Source: Cardinalis cardinalis (taxonomy: Eukaryota; Chordata; Aves; Passeriformes; Cardinalidae). From it: a stretch of DNA of 64,000 nucleotides. A model generated the notes under the pieces. The model saw only the letters and a program-made list of their open reading frames with translations. It was not told where the DNA came from and did no database searches. Below are positions 11,365 through 23,000 of the stretch, piece after piece. Made by a program: the position numbers and the translations under genes. Each line of letters begins with the position of its first letter. The first letter of the stretch is position 1. The stretch spans positions 186,001-250,000 of the forward strand of contig JACDOX010000058.1 in the NCBI GenBank assembly GCA_014549065.1. Direction: 5' to 3'.

Positions 11365-12247
11365 GAGCTGGGGAAATAGTAAAATAGGCCCAGCTTGTTG
11401 GTCAGTGGATCCTTCAATTTGTGCTTGGCAGACAGTCACAGAGAAGGAGGGAGACCAAGGGGTTGTGCTGCAGCTGCATTTGTGCCAGGCANACAGAACT
11501 CCCGGAAGGATCTTCACCATGTGCAGCCTAAATCATCTTTCAGATGTTTGCCTTTTGAAGTGACAAAATTATTTTATTTCCCTTTGCAAAATTAGTTTTC
11601 AAAGAACAGAAAAACAAATAATATNAAACATAAACAAAGAAGAAGCCCAGCCTGGCCTGACAGCTCAGCAGATGGTTACCTAGGACTAGTACAAACATCA
11701 CAAGCCAAGGCACAACTTTGCCAACTTTCTCCTAATCTCCAGCTGATTTTGTTTTCATGTTCCTGCAGCAGCTTTTTCTTCTGTGTTTTAGCAGTGGTAT
11801 TCTCAAATCTCTGANACTTCACTGTTACTTTCCCCCCCTCTCCCATAGGCATCACCCTGGTTTCTCTCTTNCTAGCACATGCAGGGCTCTAGGACAGGTA
11901 CAGTTTTTGTTTCAAGGTCAAACAGACTTGAGGCTGTCAGAAGAGTCCTGCAGGCACCAGAGGTAGTGCCAGAGCCTTCCCATGCTGCCTCTGGATACAG
12001 ACCAGGAGAATTTCTGATAATAACTCCTTGCAATAACTCCTCACAAGTTTTCCTACATCATTTATGTTCAGCCTGGTCATTTCTCACCCTCAGCATCTTC
12101 CAGAGACCAACTGTGAAAGCCTGAAATGTGTTTTGGGCTTTTTTGTTTGCAAGGACAAGCCACCACCANACTCCTTCAGCTTTCTCAACTTGTTTCACAT
12201 TGCATGTGGAAATAGAAATATTCTAAAAGACCCTCATGAATGAACTC
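11365..12247. other. Unique DNA, no gene seen
   Basis: No gene or repeat family recognised. Plus frames at 11757-11966 and 11879-12124 overlap each other in different phases and have no known resemblance. Confidence 0.5.
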
Positions 12248-12366
12248 TGTTGTGATATGGGAAATAGGTATGTTTATGAAATTTTAGAGTTTTAGAAGCA
12301 TATAATGTACTTAGGCAGGTGGAGGGAAACAAAAATATATATAGCTTATTTAGCAAGTTTGNAAAA

Positions 12367-12458
12367 GTAGAAAAAACAATTTGTAACAGAACACATAGGA
12401 ATGTAACTTTTTAGGTAGAAACAACNTGTAACAGAAAACANAAGAATATAGTTGCTAG
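12367..12458. repeat. Imperfect tandem duplication in LTR
   Basis: Two adjacent units, 12367-12414 and 12415-12458, both begin GTAGAAA, contain TTGTAACAGAA or NTGTAACAGAA, and end near 'tag'. Unit lengths are 48 and 44 bases with scattered differences. Duplicated segments upstream of the polyadenylation signal are typical of LTR enhancer regions. Confidence 0.8.
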
Positions 12459-12867
12459 ATAAAGGCCATAAANATAAGAAAATTAAGTAAAGCAAGACTC
12501 AAGGATTGTGGAAACCTGATAAAGCAGAACCTTTTGCTTTGGTAGCCAGAAAAATCCAGGCTCCTGATTTTGGCCAGGNCAAACTGACCTGGGAGTCAGC
12601 CAAACCTCCACTGTGCTTGCCCAGAATCGAGGTCAAGAGAAGAACACCTGAGGAAAACCTCTTATTTCATCAAGGAGACCCCTGCCCATGACCACCGTAA
12701 GGGGNGGCACTGCAGACGACTAACTGTAATAGGAACTGAAAGAGGCAGAGAATGGGCAGGGAATGGGCAGGCAGGGAGGTGTGGGGGATCAACATGTGTT
12801 TAAACCTGAAACCTGTCTCATCAGGTACACATGTATGGTGGAAATATCCCCCATGTATCCCAGCTGG

Positions 12868-12873
12868 AATAAA
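12868..12873 (+). promoter_or_regulatory. LTR polyadenylation signal
   Basis: AATAAA near the 3' end of the LTR, supporting plus orientation. Confidence 0.55.
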
Positions 12874-12917
12874 ACATATCTGATTTACAATTTTAACTGT
12901 AAAGTTCTGATTCTGCA

Positions 12918-15900
12918 ATCAGTTAGACACTGCTATGCTTGTGGAGAAAACCAATGTATCTGTCCTGACTATTTTGGCTCCAAAAATGAAGCTGCTGCAG
13001 CAGATTATGCAGGCAATGGAAGGAGCTGGTAGCCACCTTCACACAACCCAACAGAGGTGCTCTGGTGATGCATGGCAGTCTCTTTCATCAGTGTAGAGAC
13101 CACAGCCTGGCAGCTCTAAGGAACAAGAGTGTGAATGTCACTGGTCCGTAGAGCTCAGAGGGGATTGTATACACAATCCAACTCTCTACAACCACCTCTA
13201 CACAGACTCACATTACCACAACAGATCAAATATCTATATGAGTGCAATATAGTGTGACAGACTTATGGCCAAGGTCTGTCCAAAAGGTTTTCAGAAGATT
13301 GTGATCTGTCNTCAGTTTCTATGTGCTCCCATTGAAGTGTGTCCCTGTGGTAGCAGAAGGCTCTTGCCCCAGGACAATTAAATAGAGTGGAGTATGTATT
13401 TTGTTAAGCTACNTCTGAACTGTGAAATCTGTGATACTTCAAAAGTATCACAGATTTTCCAGTGCCCTTGCAAAATCCATTTGTAATCATAATATAATTT
13501 TAGAGGTCCTGCCAATAATCCAGACAGATTTNGGTGCACCAGTCAGGAGTTTCTATTCCTAGATCTCTTATACCATCAACTCTATCCGTGTTATGTGAAT
13601 CTTATTAAAATATTTTTCTTATTGCACTGGAATGTCTGCTGAATTTACCAGATTAATGATCATAGCTGGGATAATAAGATATTTGTTTATCTCAAGGGGA
13701 ACCATGCTGAAATTATTTAAGCCAAAATGGCATTGTTTCAGGTCAGATTGCCATGTGATTCCAAGTGCTTTGGTTATTCTATCAAAACACAGCCTGCATG
13801 CCTTTCTACCTGCAGATTTCTGGGAGCACATGGATGGGACTATGTCCTGCTGGCTTTTGAATCTCCTGGATCCCCCTTTTTAGACATCCACTTCATGCAG
13901 GTCAAAAACATGAAGTACTCAAACTGACTTTAGGAATTTGGCCCAGAGGGCATGTCCTGTGAAGTTTTGTGCAGTGCAACACACAGTTCATACACCAGAC
14001 GTGATAGCAGGGCANTGATACAACCAAGCTCATCAGCCAGGCTAATTAACTCAGACCTAGCTTTACACTGAGGTCACTTCCAGTTTGTCCACTCCTAGTT
14101 CACAGCACAGACCANCCCTGCCCTGCAGAAACACCTCCTGACTCCCAAGAGGATGGAGAGTTAACACAACACCAGCCTCATGGCTTATCTGAATCCCCTG
14201 GAGCCAAAAGAGTTTGTGTCCAAGGGGGTCCCAATCATCTCTTTCCACACATGAGTGCTTGTACACTTTTGGGGGACCCAGTTTGATNACTGAGTTCATG
14301 CTATTGATCTTTTTGCACTCCAGGCTTGGCATGTACTTTCCCCTTCTGAAAGAGCTCTGAAAATCCAGGGCTGAATTATTTTATGGTGCAGGGAATGCAT
14401 GCCAGGCTCATCACTGGTGGTAATAGCAGTCCCTCTGGTCTCATGTACTGCAATTCAATAACCCATTTTTAACAGTTGGTGGTGGTGATCTAGCCCATCT
14501 GATTCTTCACTTGTGAATGCAGCTAATTAGTTATGATAATTAGCAGAATAACAGCTCTCTATTTCGCACTGGGGAGTACAATAGCCACAATTTTATAACC
14601 ACCAACTTTACTTTCCATCTTGGCTTCCTGAGAAACAGGGTCCAACACCTTGATTAGAATTGGAGTCTAATGGGTATAAAAAGCAGAGTAAAACAGTAAT
14701 TCAGCAAGGAGGACTGTTAACACCATTTCAGTCCCTTCTCCTTCTTACAGACACAGTGCTCTGTACCTAGCACAAGGCCCACAGACCCCAGTCCTGCAGG
14801 CTCTGTGGCAGCATTTGCAGGGTCTGGCTCTAAGACAATAACCCCTTCCAGTGAACATCAAGTTCTGAATCCCTGCCAACACTAAGTGAGCCAGAATCAG
14901 CTCCTCTCAGAGGCAAGCAAGGACAGTAAATCTTTAAACTTTCTTTTGATGTTTTTTTGCTTAGCAGACACACAGTGCCAAGGTGTATCCTCTAAGATCA
15001 AGGTTTTAATTTCACTTCTCAAATTTATTAAGTATGAGTTTTGACAGTGCCAGCCCTCTCACAGGCCTCTCCATATGGCAGCTTTCATATCACATACACT
15101 GATGTGATTCATAACACTTCCCTTTTCTAGGAAACCCCACTTCCAGTGCTGTTTTCTGCTTTGAATCTCCCTCCCTACCAAAGCAGACACAATGCTTTAC
15201 CACAAAAATCTTTTCATATTATTATACGCAAAGATAACCTGCTCAGAACAACAAACCCCTTGCATCAGCCGGGGACTGTTTCTACCATTGCTAAGGATAT
15301 TCCGCAGATATCAAAACCCTCTCTTCCAAGTCTCTTGTGTGTGTAGGCAATGAGTGAACTCTCCAGCTCCTTAACTTTACATCCCACTGATGTCTCTCAC
15401 AAAACTTGAAAAATTATGTTTAACAACAATGTTTTCTTTGTGTCCAAGATTTGCCGAATTCTTTCCCTCTCCAAGGACGTATGAATGACAAGCAATATTT
15501 TTTGAGTCTGTCTAGTTTATTTTTTCCCTGCCTCTTTGTCTCTTGCTTNATGGCAGACAGTCCACCTCTACAGGGACACATTTAATCCCTGCTACAATCA
15601 ATTCTAATATCATTGAATNTTATTATAAATTGAGGTGGAAACTGGGGAATATGAGAAAATAAGCATGCACAACATAGGAAAAGGCAAAGTTCTGCAGCTC
15701 CTAAGTCCCAGTAAACTCCTGTGAATTTACACACAATAGGAAGGCCTAAGAAAGAACCCAAGCCCTGGTTATGCTTTCAAAGCCTTGTATAGAAAGTGCA
15801 CATTTTCTTCCTCCAAATGGACAGTCAGTCTGCTCTGCTCTATGACCTCTTTNGTGGAGGAGTTACAGACCTCCCCAAACTGCAGTGTGTAACATCCAAA

Positions 15901-16438
15901 TGTGGAAGGTCCTGGGAAGCAGAGGAACACAACAAACCCACAGAGATTATCAGGAAAGTTAATACAGCTTTTGCTGTAAATTCTTGACTGCAATCTTCTC
16001 TGGAGCAGGCTCCTAATGTGTTTCTTTCTGGACAGACATCATATATGGATGCTCATGTGAGCTTGAGTGAAAGACCAAACTGAGGTGAAAGTACCCACTG
16101 CCAGCATCAGGGCAAGTGAAAATCTTCACACTGTCAGAGAGCCTGGGGAGTGGAAAATGANACTGATTAAGGACAACAGGATTTGGTCATTGTCTGCAAG
16201 TGGTTCAGGTNTCCTCAGACCGAGAAGGTAGTGCTGTAATTTAAGCTCAACAACACAGTTCAGGTTTCTAGAAATGCCTGTCAAGCCACAGACAGTCAAC
16301 AGGCTTGTAGGCTTCAAATAAAGATAGTTATTCCCCAGTCACACACAACATCTATTCCCCAATTCTCTGAAACAGAACCACCATAAATGGTAACAAATGA
16401 CACTGAACATGAAGCTGCAAAACGTGGTATGTTATTTA
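12918..16438. other. Unique DNA, no gene seen
   Basis: No gene or known repeat apart from the perfect hairpin at 13425-13457. Smaller inverted repeats are GGATTGT/ACAATCC near 13160 and GCTAATTA/TAATTAGC near 14520. Frames up to 89 codons (for example minus 14063-14332) look incidental. Confidence 0.5.
13425..13457. repeat. Perfect 15-bp inverted repeat with 3-base loop
   Basis: Left arm AAATCTGTGATACTT (13425-13439), loop CAA, right arm AAGTATCACAGATTT (13443-13457), with no mismatch. After a 2x2 mismatch, ACTG and CAGT pair outside it, giving about 19 paired bases. It belongs to no repeat I can name. Confidence 0.95.
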
Positions 16439-16439
16439 A

Positions 16440-16645
16440 CATCGACCGCTCCATTTAATTAAGGGAGCACAATTACTTAAACATGCTTGTGATGTAAACA
16501 ACCATGCAAATTGCATTTCCAACTACTATGACTGCACCCACAGGTAATTAGAAGTAGCAATTTATTACTCAGTGTAATAATTAGAAGTAATTACCTGCAA
16601 GAAGCAATTAGAAATAGTAATTCATTTCTTAATGTAGTGAGCTTC
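16440..16645. promoter_or_regulatory. Cluster of homeodomain, POU and forkhead-like motifs
   Basis: TTAATTAA at 16455-16462, GTAAACAA (forkhead-like) at 16494-16501, ATGCAAAT (POU octamer) at 16504-16511 inside the near-palindrome ATGCAAATTGCAT, and several TAATTA motifs from 16546. Two imperfect direct repeats beginning AATTAGAA(G/A)TAG, about 60 bases apart, follow, and CAGGTAATT/AATTACCTG form an inverted pair. This density would suit a developmental enhancer, but AT-rich DNA produces such motifs by chance, so the call is tentative. Confidence 0.25.
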
Positions 16646-16655
16646 TTTTGCAGCA

Positions 16656-16680
16656 TGTGTGTGTGTGTGTGCGTGTATGT
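16656..16680. repeat. Short (TG)n microsatellite
   Basis: TG repeat of about 12 units with interruptions (GCGTGTATGT) at its right end. Confidence 0.85.
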
Positions 16681-16691
16681 TCACGTGGATA

Positions 16692-16915
16692 ATTATCATT
16701 CAATTATATAATATTTTGGGTTGGAAAGAACTTCTAAAGGTCATTTAGCCCAACTTCTCTGCAATGAGCAAGGACATCTTCAACTAGGTTAGTCCNCTGA
16801 TCCAGGCCAACCTGACCCGAATGTTTCCAGGGATGGGGCACCTACCCCATCTCTGGGCAACCTGTTTCAGTGTTTCACCCTGCTGCACACTTAGTGTATT
16901 ACTTCAGAAAATACA
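16692..16915 (-). mobile_element. CR1 LINE 3' fragment
   Basis: On the plus strand it reads GTTGGAAAGAACTTCTAAAG, then 'cccaacttctctgcaatgagcaaggacat', 'caggccaacctgacc', and 'gggcaacctgtttcagtgtttcacc', the reverse complement of the CR1 3' region. The octamer end is degraded. Non-coding and fairly old. Confidence 0.8.
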
Positions 16916-16962
16916 TTTATTCAAGGCTTCTGATTCTGTCTTGCATGGAAATTACTTAATAT

Positions 16963-17409
16963 ATGGGTAAGATTGATTATAACTCTATACTAAGTACCTC
17001 CAAACAGTATTTGTCAAGAAACAAATATCCTCCAGCCAATATGTTGGCTTTTTTCTTTCTAAGGTCAAATAAAGGATGGGCAGCCTCAATGAAAAAAATC
17101 TATAAAAATAACCAAATCGAAGAAAATTTTCATCTTTTAATTTACTCGCAACTCCTCATGGAATAGCAGGCACAGGTGAAGCACTGGAATAGAACCTAGA
17201 GTTCATTAACAGTGACACATAATAATATTATAAAAAGCATAAATTATNTGTACCATGGCATAACTGTTGTGCACTTATTAGAATTTTAGAATGTTCCCTG
17301 GCCTAAATTAATTGGTAAGAGGAAAATAAGAAAGCTGCCCAGGCTTTCTCTTTTTCTCAGGCTGCCCAGTCTAGTGAAAATGTGTTTTGCACTTTGTAAA
17401 TAAGCATTC
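16963..17409. other. Short unique stretch between CR1 copies
   Basis: AT-rich, no gene. The last 60-70 bases may still be diverged CR1 belonging to the next element, but I cannot fix that. Confidence 0.4.
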
Positions 17410-17811
17410 AAAGGTTGAGCAAGCTGGGGGTGTTTAGCCTGGAGNAAAGGAGAGTCAGAGGGGACCATATTGCTCTTTACAACTCTCTGAAAGGAGATTG
17501 TAGCCAGGTGAGAGTTGGTCCCTTGTGCCAAGTAATAAGAAATAGGACGAGAGAAAATGGCCTCAGGTTGTACCAGAAGAGGTTTAGAGAAAGGTATTAG
17601 GTATTAGGAAAAATTTCTTCACGGAAAGGGTTGTCAAGCATTGGACCAGGCTGCCCAGGGATGTGGTGGGGCAATCCCTGCAGNTATTTAAGGNTGTGAG
17701 ATGTGGCACTTGGGGTCATGGTTCATTGGTGGACTTGTCAGTCCTGGCTTAATGGTTGGACTCAATGATCTTTGAGGTCTTTTCCAACCTCAATGNCTCT
17801 TTGATTCTATG
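17410..17811 (+). mobile_element. CR1 LINE 3' end, 5'-truncated
   Basis: Begins in the last part of the CR1 reverse-transcriptase frame ('gagcaagctgggggtgtttagcctggag') and runs through 'aggaaaaatttcttcacgg', 'gttgtcaagcattgga', 'aggctgcccagggatgtgg' and the 3' untranslated tail to a terminal TTGATTCTATG octamer. The frame is broken by substitutions and by a local GGTATTA duplication at about 17594-17610. It is one of the better-preserved CR1 tails here. Confidence 0.93.
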
Positions 17812-18510
17812 ACAAGCTCTTTGTATCAGGCAACNCACTTCCTACCTCCAGGAGGTTACAAACATTAGGGGAACACAGCAAGGAGAACCAGTCAGATTTC
17901 CCGGAGGCAAAGGGGGTTTGCCTCAGGAAATATAAACAACCCATGATTGTTTATAGGGACACCAGANGAAAGATAAACAACATGGCAAAAGCAGAAAACA
18001 CTGGGCTAGTCCCAGTCCAAGGAACAGTGAGATTAGGAATTAAAAAATACAAATGAAAATTACCATAACAGAACTGCAGATCTATTTCCTGATTGTCAAG
18101 TTGTTGCCTTCAGTCCAGAGTTTAGACACTTGTGCTGAAACAATCTTCTCAAGTACAATTCCCTAGAGAAGAGGGAAAAGTGGTCAGAAGATACTTTTTC
18201 ACCATATTCCTTTTCTTGTTTAACTGTAACCATGATCATTATTGCTGAGGTGTAGTGAAGCACAAGTGAAAGGAGACTCCAGTTTTGTTCACTGATTTTG
18301 TTATCATTATTTATCTTTATTTCCCTTTAGCNATTGTATTTTCACTGTAATTTTTGATAACTGGAGAAAAACAACAGCTCTGCCAAAGATGTCCNGGATC
18401 AGGGAATTATCCCAGACGGGGATAGAACAGGGATATTCACTGAAAGGTCATCCTGATCTGAAGCTGTGGTATGACTGACACTGAAATGAAAAGCTGCAGT
18501 ATGTTGCCAG
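17812..18510. other. Unique DNA, no gene seen
   Basis: No gene or named repeat. The segment separates two CR1 tails and contains several N bases. Confidence 0.45.
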
Positions 18511-18585
18511 TGTCCCTGCCCATGTCAGAGACACTGGAACTAGATGATCTTTAAGGTCACTTCCAACTCAGACTGTTTCTATCAT
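18511..18585 (+). mobile_element. CR1 LINE 3' tail fragment
   Basis: 'tgtccctgcccatgtcag', then 'actagatgatctttaaggtcacttccaact' and a degraded octamer (tttctatcat). Only the extreme 3' end is present, the usual result of heavy CR1 5' truncation. Confidence 0.8.
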
Positions 18586-18701
18586 AACAGGTTTATAACT
18601 GTAGAAAAGAGTCATTGCTCATGTCCTGGTGAGCACTGAGTTTCCAACAGGGATCAAGCANCATTTTCCTAAATGCACTATTAATGGATAATTCCTAATT
18701 T

Positions 18702-18768
18702 CCTAGANCTAGATGACTTTTAGAGTCCCTTCCAATNCAAATTATCCTATGATTCAATGTTTCTATGA
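18702..18768 (+). mobile_element. CR1 LINE 3' tail fragment
   Basis: 'ctagatgacttttagagtcccttccaat' followed by CCTATGATTCAATGTTTCTATG, a run of degraded terminal octamers. It sits about 120 bases after a similar CR1 tail and may be an independent insertion. Confidence 0.75.
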
Positions 18769-19415
18769 ACTTGCCAGAGTTGCCCTCTGTAGATTTTTTC
18801 CTTCTAAGATTCATTTATTCCAATCCCACAGTTGTAAGGGCAACTCTAAAAACAGTCTTAGCTAGATTTCAACTTTTAAGTCTCTCATGTGTTCTTATAA
18901 AAGCAAGAGACAAATTTCATCCCTAGCTGGACAATTTCCAGTCCTCAGGCTACAGAGTATACAGTAAGAGGAATGGAGAACAGCACTTAATCATTGCCCT
19001 CACCTGCACACATAAGCAGGAATCCTAAATTTCAACCNGGGCTTTAGTTTATGTCAGTGAGGTTATCAGTTCCACAGACAGCATTTTTTGTTTGTTTCTG
19101 GAAAGAGTGAGGTCAAGAGAAGATGGANTTTGGCCAAAAGCTTAGGTCAGCATGAGTTGTGAAATTGCCTTTTTATGCTGTAAGCATGACACACTACAAT
19201 CATGCTGAGAAGGAGATGGGTCACCCACTTGTAATCTTAGTGGCAAAGTGTAACAAAGTTCAAAGGACAACTAAAGTCTGCTCTTTCCTTTAGTCTTACT
19301 GGTACTGTTCAAGCAAAGAACAAGCAGCATTTCTGTGTGAAAGGGTTTTCAAGGACTAAGAACACTGGATGCCCACAGCAAGACAGAGCTGGGAAAATCT
19401 CACTTGTGCACTTGA
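18769..19415. other. Unique DNA, no gene seen
   Basis: No gene or repeat recognised between two CR1 fragments. Confidence 0.45.
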
Positions 19416-19578
19416 ACCAGAGAATGGCTTGGGTTGAAGGGACCTGAAAGACCATCATGTTCCACNCCCCTGCCATGGGCAGGANCACCTTTTACTGCAC
19501 CTGTTGCTCAAAGCCTGATCCAGCCTGGCTTTGAACACATNCAGGAATGGAGTCACCACAACTTATGGGAGCATCTGT
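19416..19578 (-). mobile_element. CR1 LINE 3' fragment
   Basis: The plus strand shows the reverse complement of a CR1 tail: AGAATGGCTTGGGTTGAAGG, 'gacctgaaagaccatcatgttcca', 'cctgccatgggcaggancacc', 'gttgctcaaagcctgatccagcctggctttgaaca' and 'caggaatgg'. The octamer end is partly lost. The nearby frames on both strands are by-products of this repeat. Confidence 0.88.
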
Positions 19579-19881
19579 CCTTGACATGGAGGAGGTATCA
19601 ATCCAGACAGAGCTTGAGGCTGTGGACACAGCCTTGGAAGTCTCAGGCTGCAGGACATGCAGGAATGAGTGGGGAAAGATGGTGCTTCCTGTGAGGGAGT
19701 AATGGATTCAGTTGAAAAATAAATGACTTGGGATGATATGNACAAAAGAAAAAAAAAATCAACCAACAAGACTTCAGTAGGAGCACCTAAAACATTTGCA
19801 TGCAAGCAAGAAAGAGCAAACACTTTCATACTGTGAGGGTGACCAAGCACTCTAAAATGTTGCCCGCACATTTTAGGGAGC

Positions 19882-20026
19882 ACAGTGTCCCTGCTTGGAG
19901 ATATTCAAAATCCACCTGGATATAGCCTTGGGCAACCAGCTCTATGAGGTTCCTTCTGAGCAGGAAGGGTGAGGCCAGATGAGGAGTTAGATCCCTTTCA
20001 ACCTCAACTGCCCTGTAGTTGTGTGA
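19882..20026 (+). mobile_element. CR1 LINE 3' tail fragment
   Basis: 'cttggagatattcaaaatccacctgga', 'ttgggcaaccagctctatgaggt', 'gagcagga', 'ccagatgaggag', 'tttcaacctcaac' and a degraded octamer. This CR1 subtype differs from the 17410 copy in its tail sequence. Confidence 0.85.
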
Positions 20027-23000
20027 GTCATAATATAATCAGTTTTGAAAGCTGTNAACCACTTTCAGTGTTTGAATACAAAATATTATTCAGCTTGAGT
20101 TATTTGTCTTTAATGAACAAAGAGTACTTAACCAGATGGTTTGACTGTCATCTAAAAGAGAAAGCCCTCAGATCTGTTCAGCTTTCATTTAGCAAACAGC
20201 CATATTCTGTTCCTGATAACACTAAAATCAGTGGTAAGTTTACCATCCATGTCAGACATGGCCCTCCATATAAGCCAAGTAGAACAGCCTTGGTGTCAAA
20301 GTCACACCAGATCAAGTAGATGAATGAAGATGAACACCATGGTTTAATCATAAATCATATCCAGGAGGAGAACCAGGCACACTGTGCCAGTTTTCCTATA
20401 GCACGGAGAATTAAGAAACCTTCCGTTCAAACTCCACCACGCTAGGGTAAATTATGGACTCCTCACTGGTATTTACATTCCTACAAGGTTTACAAAGCAA
20501 GACACCTCAAAAGAAATAGGTGGAATCTTCACAGATGCATGCCAGTAACTCTTAAGCTNCTCAGCCAGTGTCTGTGATCAAAGGCAATCTGCTGTACATC
20601 CACAACAAAACAGTCCTAGAAACCATGGTCATTAGAGATGAGATTAAAAGGTGATGATAGATGCATAGACCACAAACAGATGTTAGTGTGAGTCAGTTAC
20701 TAGGTCACTCATTATCAAATCTATTCCAAAATCCAGCTCCATTAATCTACTACTCACAAATTATTGTTTACAGATTTTTGTCTTATTGTAAACAAGTTCA
20801 TGAGCTTAATCGGATATTTACATTAATATTTTACCTGAGTGAAATGCGGCCTTGATTTTAAACTAATCAGAAGCATTTTATTGGGGTCACTTTCACTANA
20901 GCAATGTAGAGTCATCATATTTACTGAGTGAGAAACAGTTAGTGACTGTCAGTAGAAACCTGGCATTCAAGAGAACTGACCCTGNTTTTGTTGATGCTCC
21001 ATCCTGCAACGACTTAGGCATGACCTTCCATGGGGCTTGCATGAACCTGAACAAACACATCAAAGTGTGAGTTTGTGAACATTTTAATTTAAATCAAAAG
21101 GCAGTTCATGCATTGATTCTCCAGATCAGTCTCATCTCTCTTCTTTCCCTCCAATCTAGAGTTGTTACAGAGCATATAGACTGGGTTCCTGATGAAACTA
21201 AAGCAGATACTGGGCTTTAAGAGGGCACCTACCTAATGCACTCCAACCTCCAATGGACATTCAAACCATGGAAACAGGTGGGAGGTAATCCAAAATAGCC
21301 TGTGCACCCTGAGGAATACGGAGGATGAAGAGCAGATCTTTGACATTCAGTGTTTCATTCTACAGATCTGCTCCTATTGCACCATACTGCTTGAAAATGT
21401 AAGTATAACTCCTGTGACTGCAAGACTGGGACCTAAGATGAAACATCTCTGTAAATAGGGCCTGAAAATGAATATTTATCATGTATATGCCATTGAACAG
21501 TATATAAATGGGATATGACTTGTGCACCTAGCAAGTTGTGGCTCTCTAGAACTGAGTTTTACACTTACTGCTTACATATAAGAAGACTCAACTCAGACAT
21601 TCCTCAAATTTCAAAAGCTTTTATTTTAGAAAGTGCTGTCTGTTAGTCACACACCCACAAACACGTGCATGTTCACATAAACACATTCAAATATTTATAC
21701 AGAGCAACATTTAAGGAGTCATTACTGTTGTTTGCTACGTGTTCTACTTCAGATTTTAAATAGCTCGTGACACCATATACACCATTTTCATATCTGATAT
21801 TTCATTTATAAAAATGTTTTTCTAATAATAAAATTGGTTTATTTTATCCTTCATAAATGAGCAAAGAGAACTGGGGNNNTTTTTTTGTNTTTTGTTAACA
21901 CTGGGTTAAGATAAAAACAGTAATGGCAGCACTGCTGTTCTGATACAAACACAATATAGCTACATGAAACAGAAACTCCTTCCTAATGAGGATTTTATTT
22001 CTGCTACTTCAAGTAAAGAATCATTTTGTTAACAACCCACCAAGACCACTATTTTGATATTAACAAGTCTAAAATCCATTATCTAGCTAGAAAATTAAAG
22101 GACACCAAACCTGCATTGATTTCACAATCTCAAAATTTTTTTAATCACAATTATTTTATCTCATCTGAGAATCTCAAAGGGAAGATATCTGGAATGTTTT
22201 CATGAAAATCTTGATAAAAAGTGCCTTCATTGTCACCTTGTTTGAGCTAATTGGCGTAGTGGGCTGCGTGAGTGTTTACTCCTACTTGTGCCTGTGGCTG
22301 GGAGCTCATTGCACTCTAGTTAAAAGTGGCTCCTGGAGGGGGGGAAACCAGCAAAATTTTAAAGCATCACAGTTTTCAGTTCTGTTACTGCTATATACAG
22401 CCCACACAGCTGTTCTGTCTCAGTTGCCATGTCACTGGAACTCCCTGAAATCACCAGTGTGAAGTCCTGGATCAAGCACATCTTCACTGGCCAGACCTTG
22501 GGGACTTACAGCTGAACACACAGGAGACAGGCAGTGCAGCATCCCCACCTACTCCATGCTCTGGTAGGAGGTGTCAAATGCTCCAGGCACAGTAGGATTT
22601 GCAGTATAGACACAGCTCCATCACACATCCTGCACATCACAGTTCATGGAGAGAGCCAAAGTGAGAAGCCTTCACCCAGCCTTCTTCTTCCTTCTCCATG
22701 ATCTCCATAAACTCAGAACTGATAGTTGTTAGAGAACAAAGTGGATGTAGATTTGTTACTGAATAAATATTTTACTGGTTTTTAAATTAAAATATATCTT
22801 TTTTTCACTTGTGCATGTAGGATTTTATGAAAACATGCTCTTTTTTGCTGAAAGACAAAATGCCCAAAGCTCTCTATTGTCAACAACAACAAAAGCAGGG
22901 GAAAGTGTACTTTTTGTCCCAGTAGCACTGGATTTTGCTGGGAAAAAACATATGCATGTAGACTCAAACTGGCCCAGTTTATAGCTCATTCCAGCAGGAT

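Larger units (their letters stand above)
12248..12917 (+). mobile_element. Solo endogenous retrovirus LTR
   Basis: I recognise the opening TGTTGTGATATGGGAAATAG, the following AT-rich repeats and the 'gccagaaaaatccaggctcctgat' region as a repeated songbird LTR (from memory, not searched). AATAAA at 12868-12873 lies about 45 bases before the likely CA end. The body contains an imperfect tandem duplication (12367-12458). No internal genes remain. I could not find a clear target-site duplication; the start may be 12248 or 12251 and the end 12917 or 12921. Confidence 0.7.

Noticed and set aside
21877..21889. NNN and single N in a T run, considered as an assembly gap
   Set aside because: Most likely uncertain homopolymer length rather than a scaffold join; sequence on both sides is similar in character.
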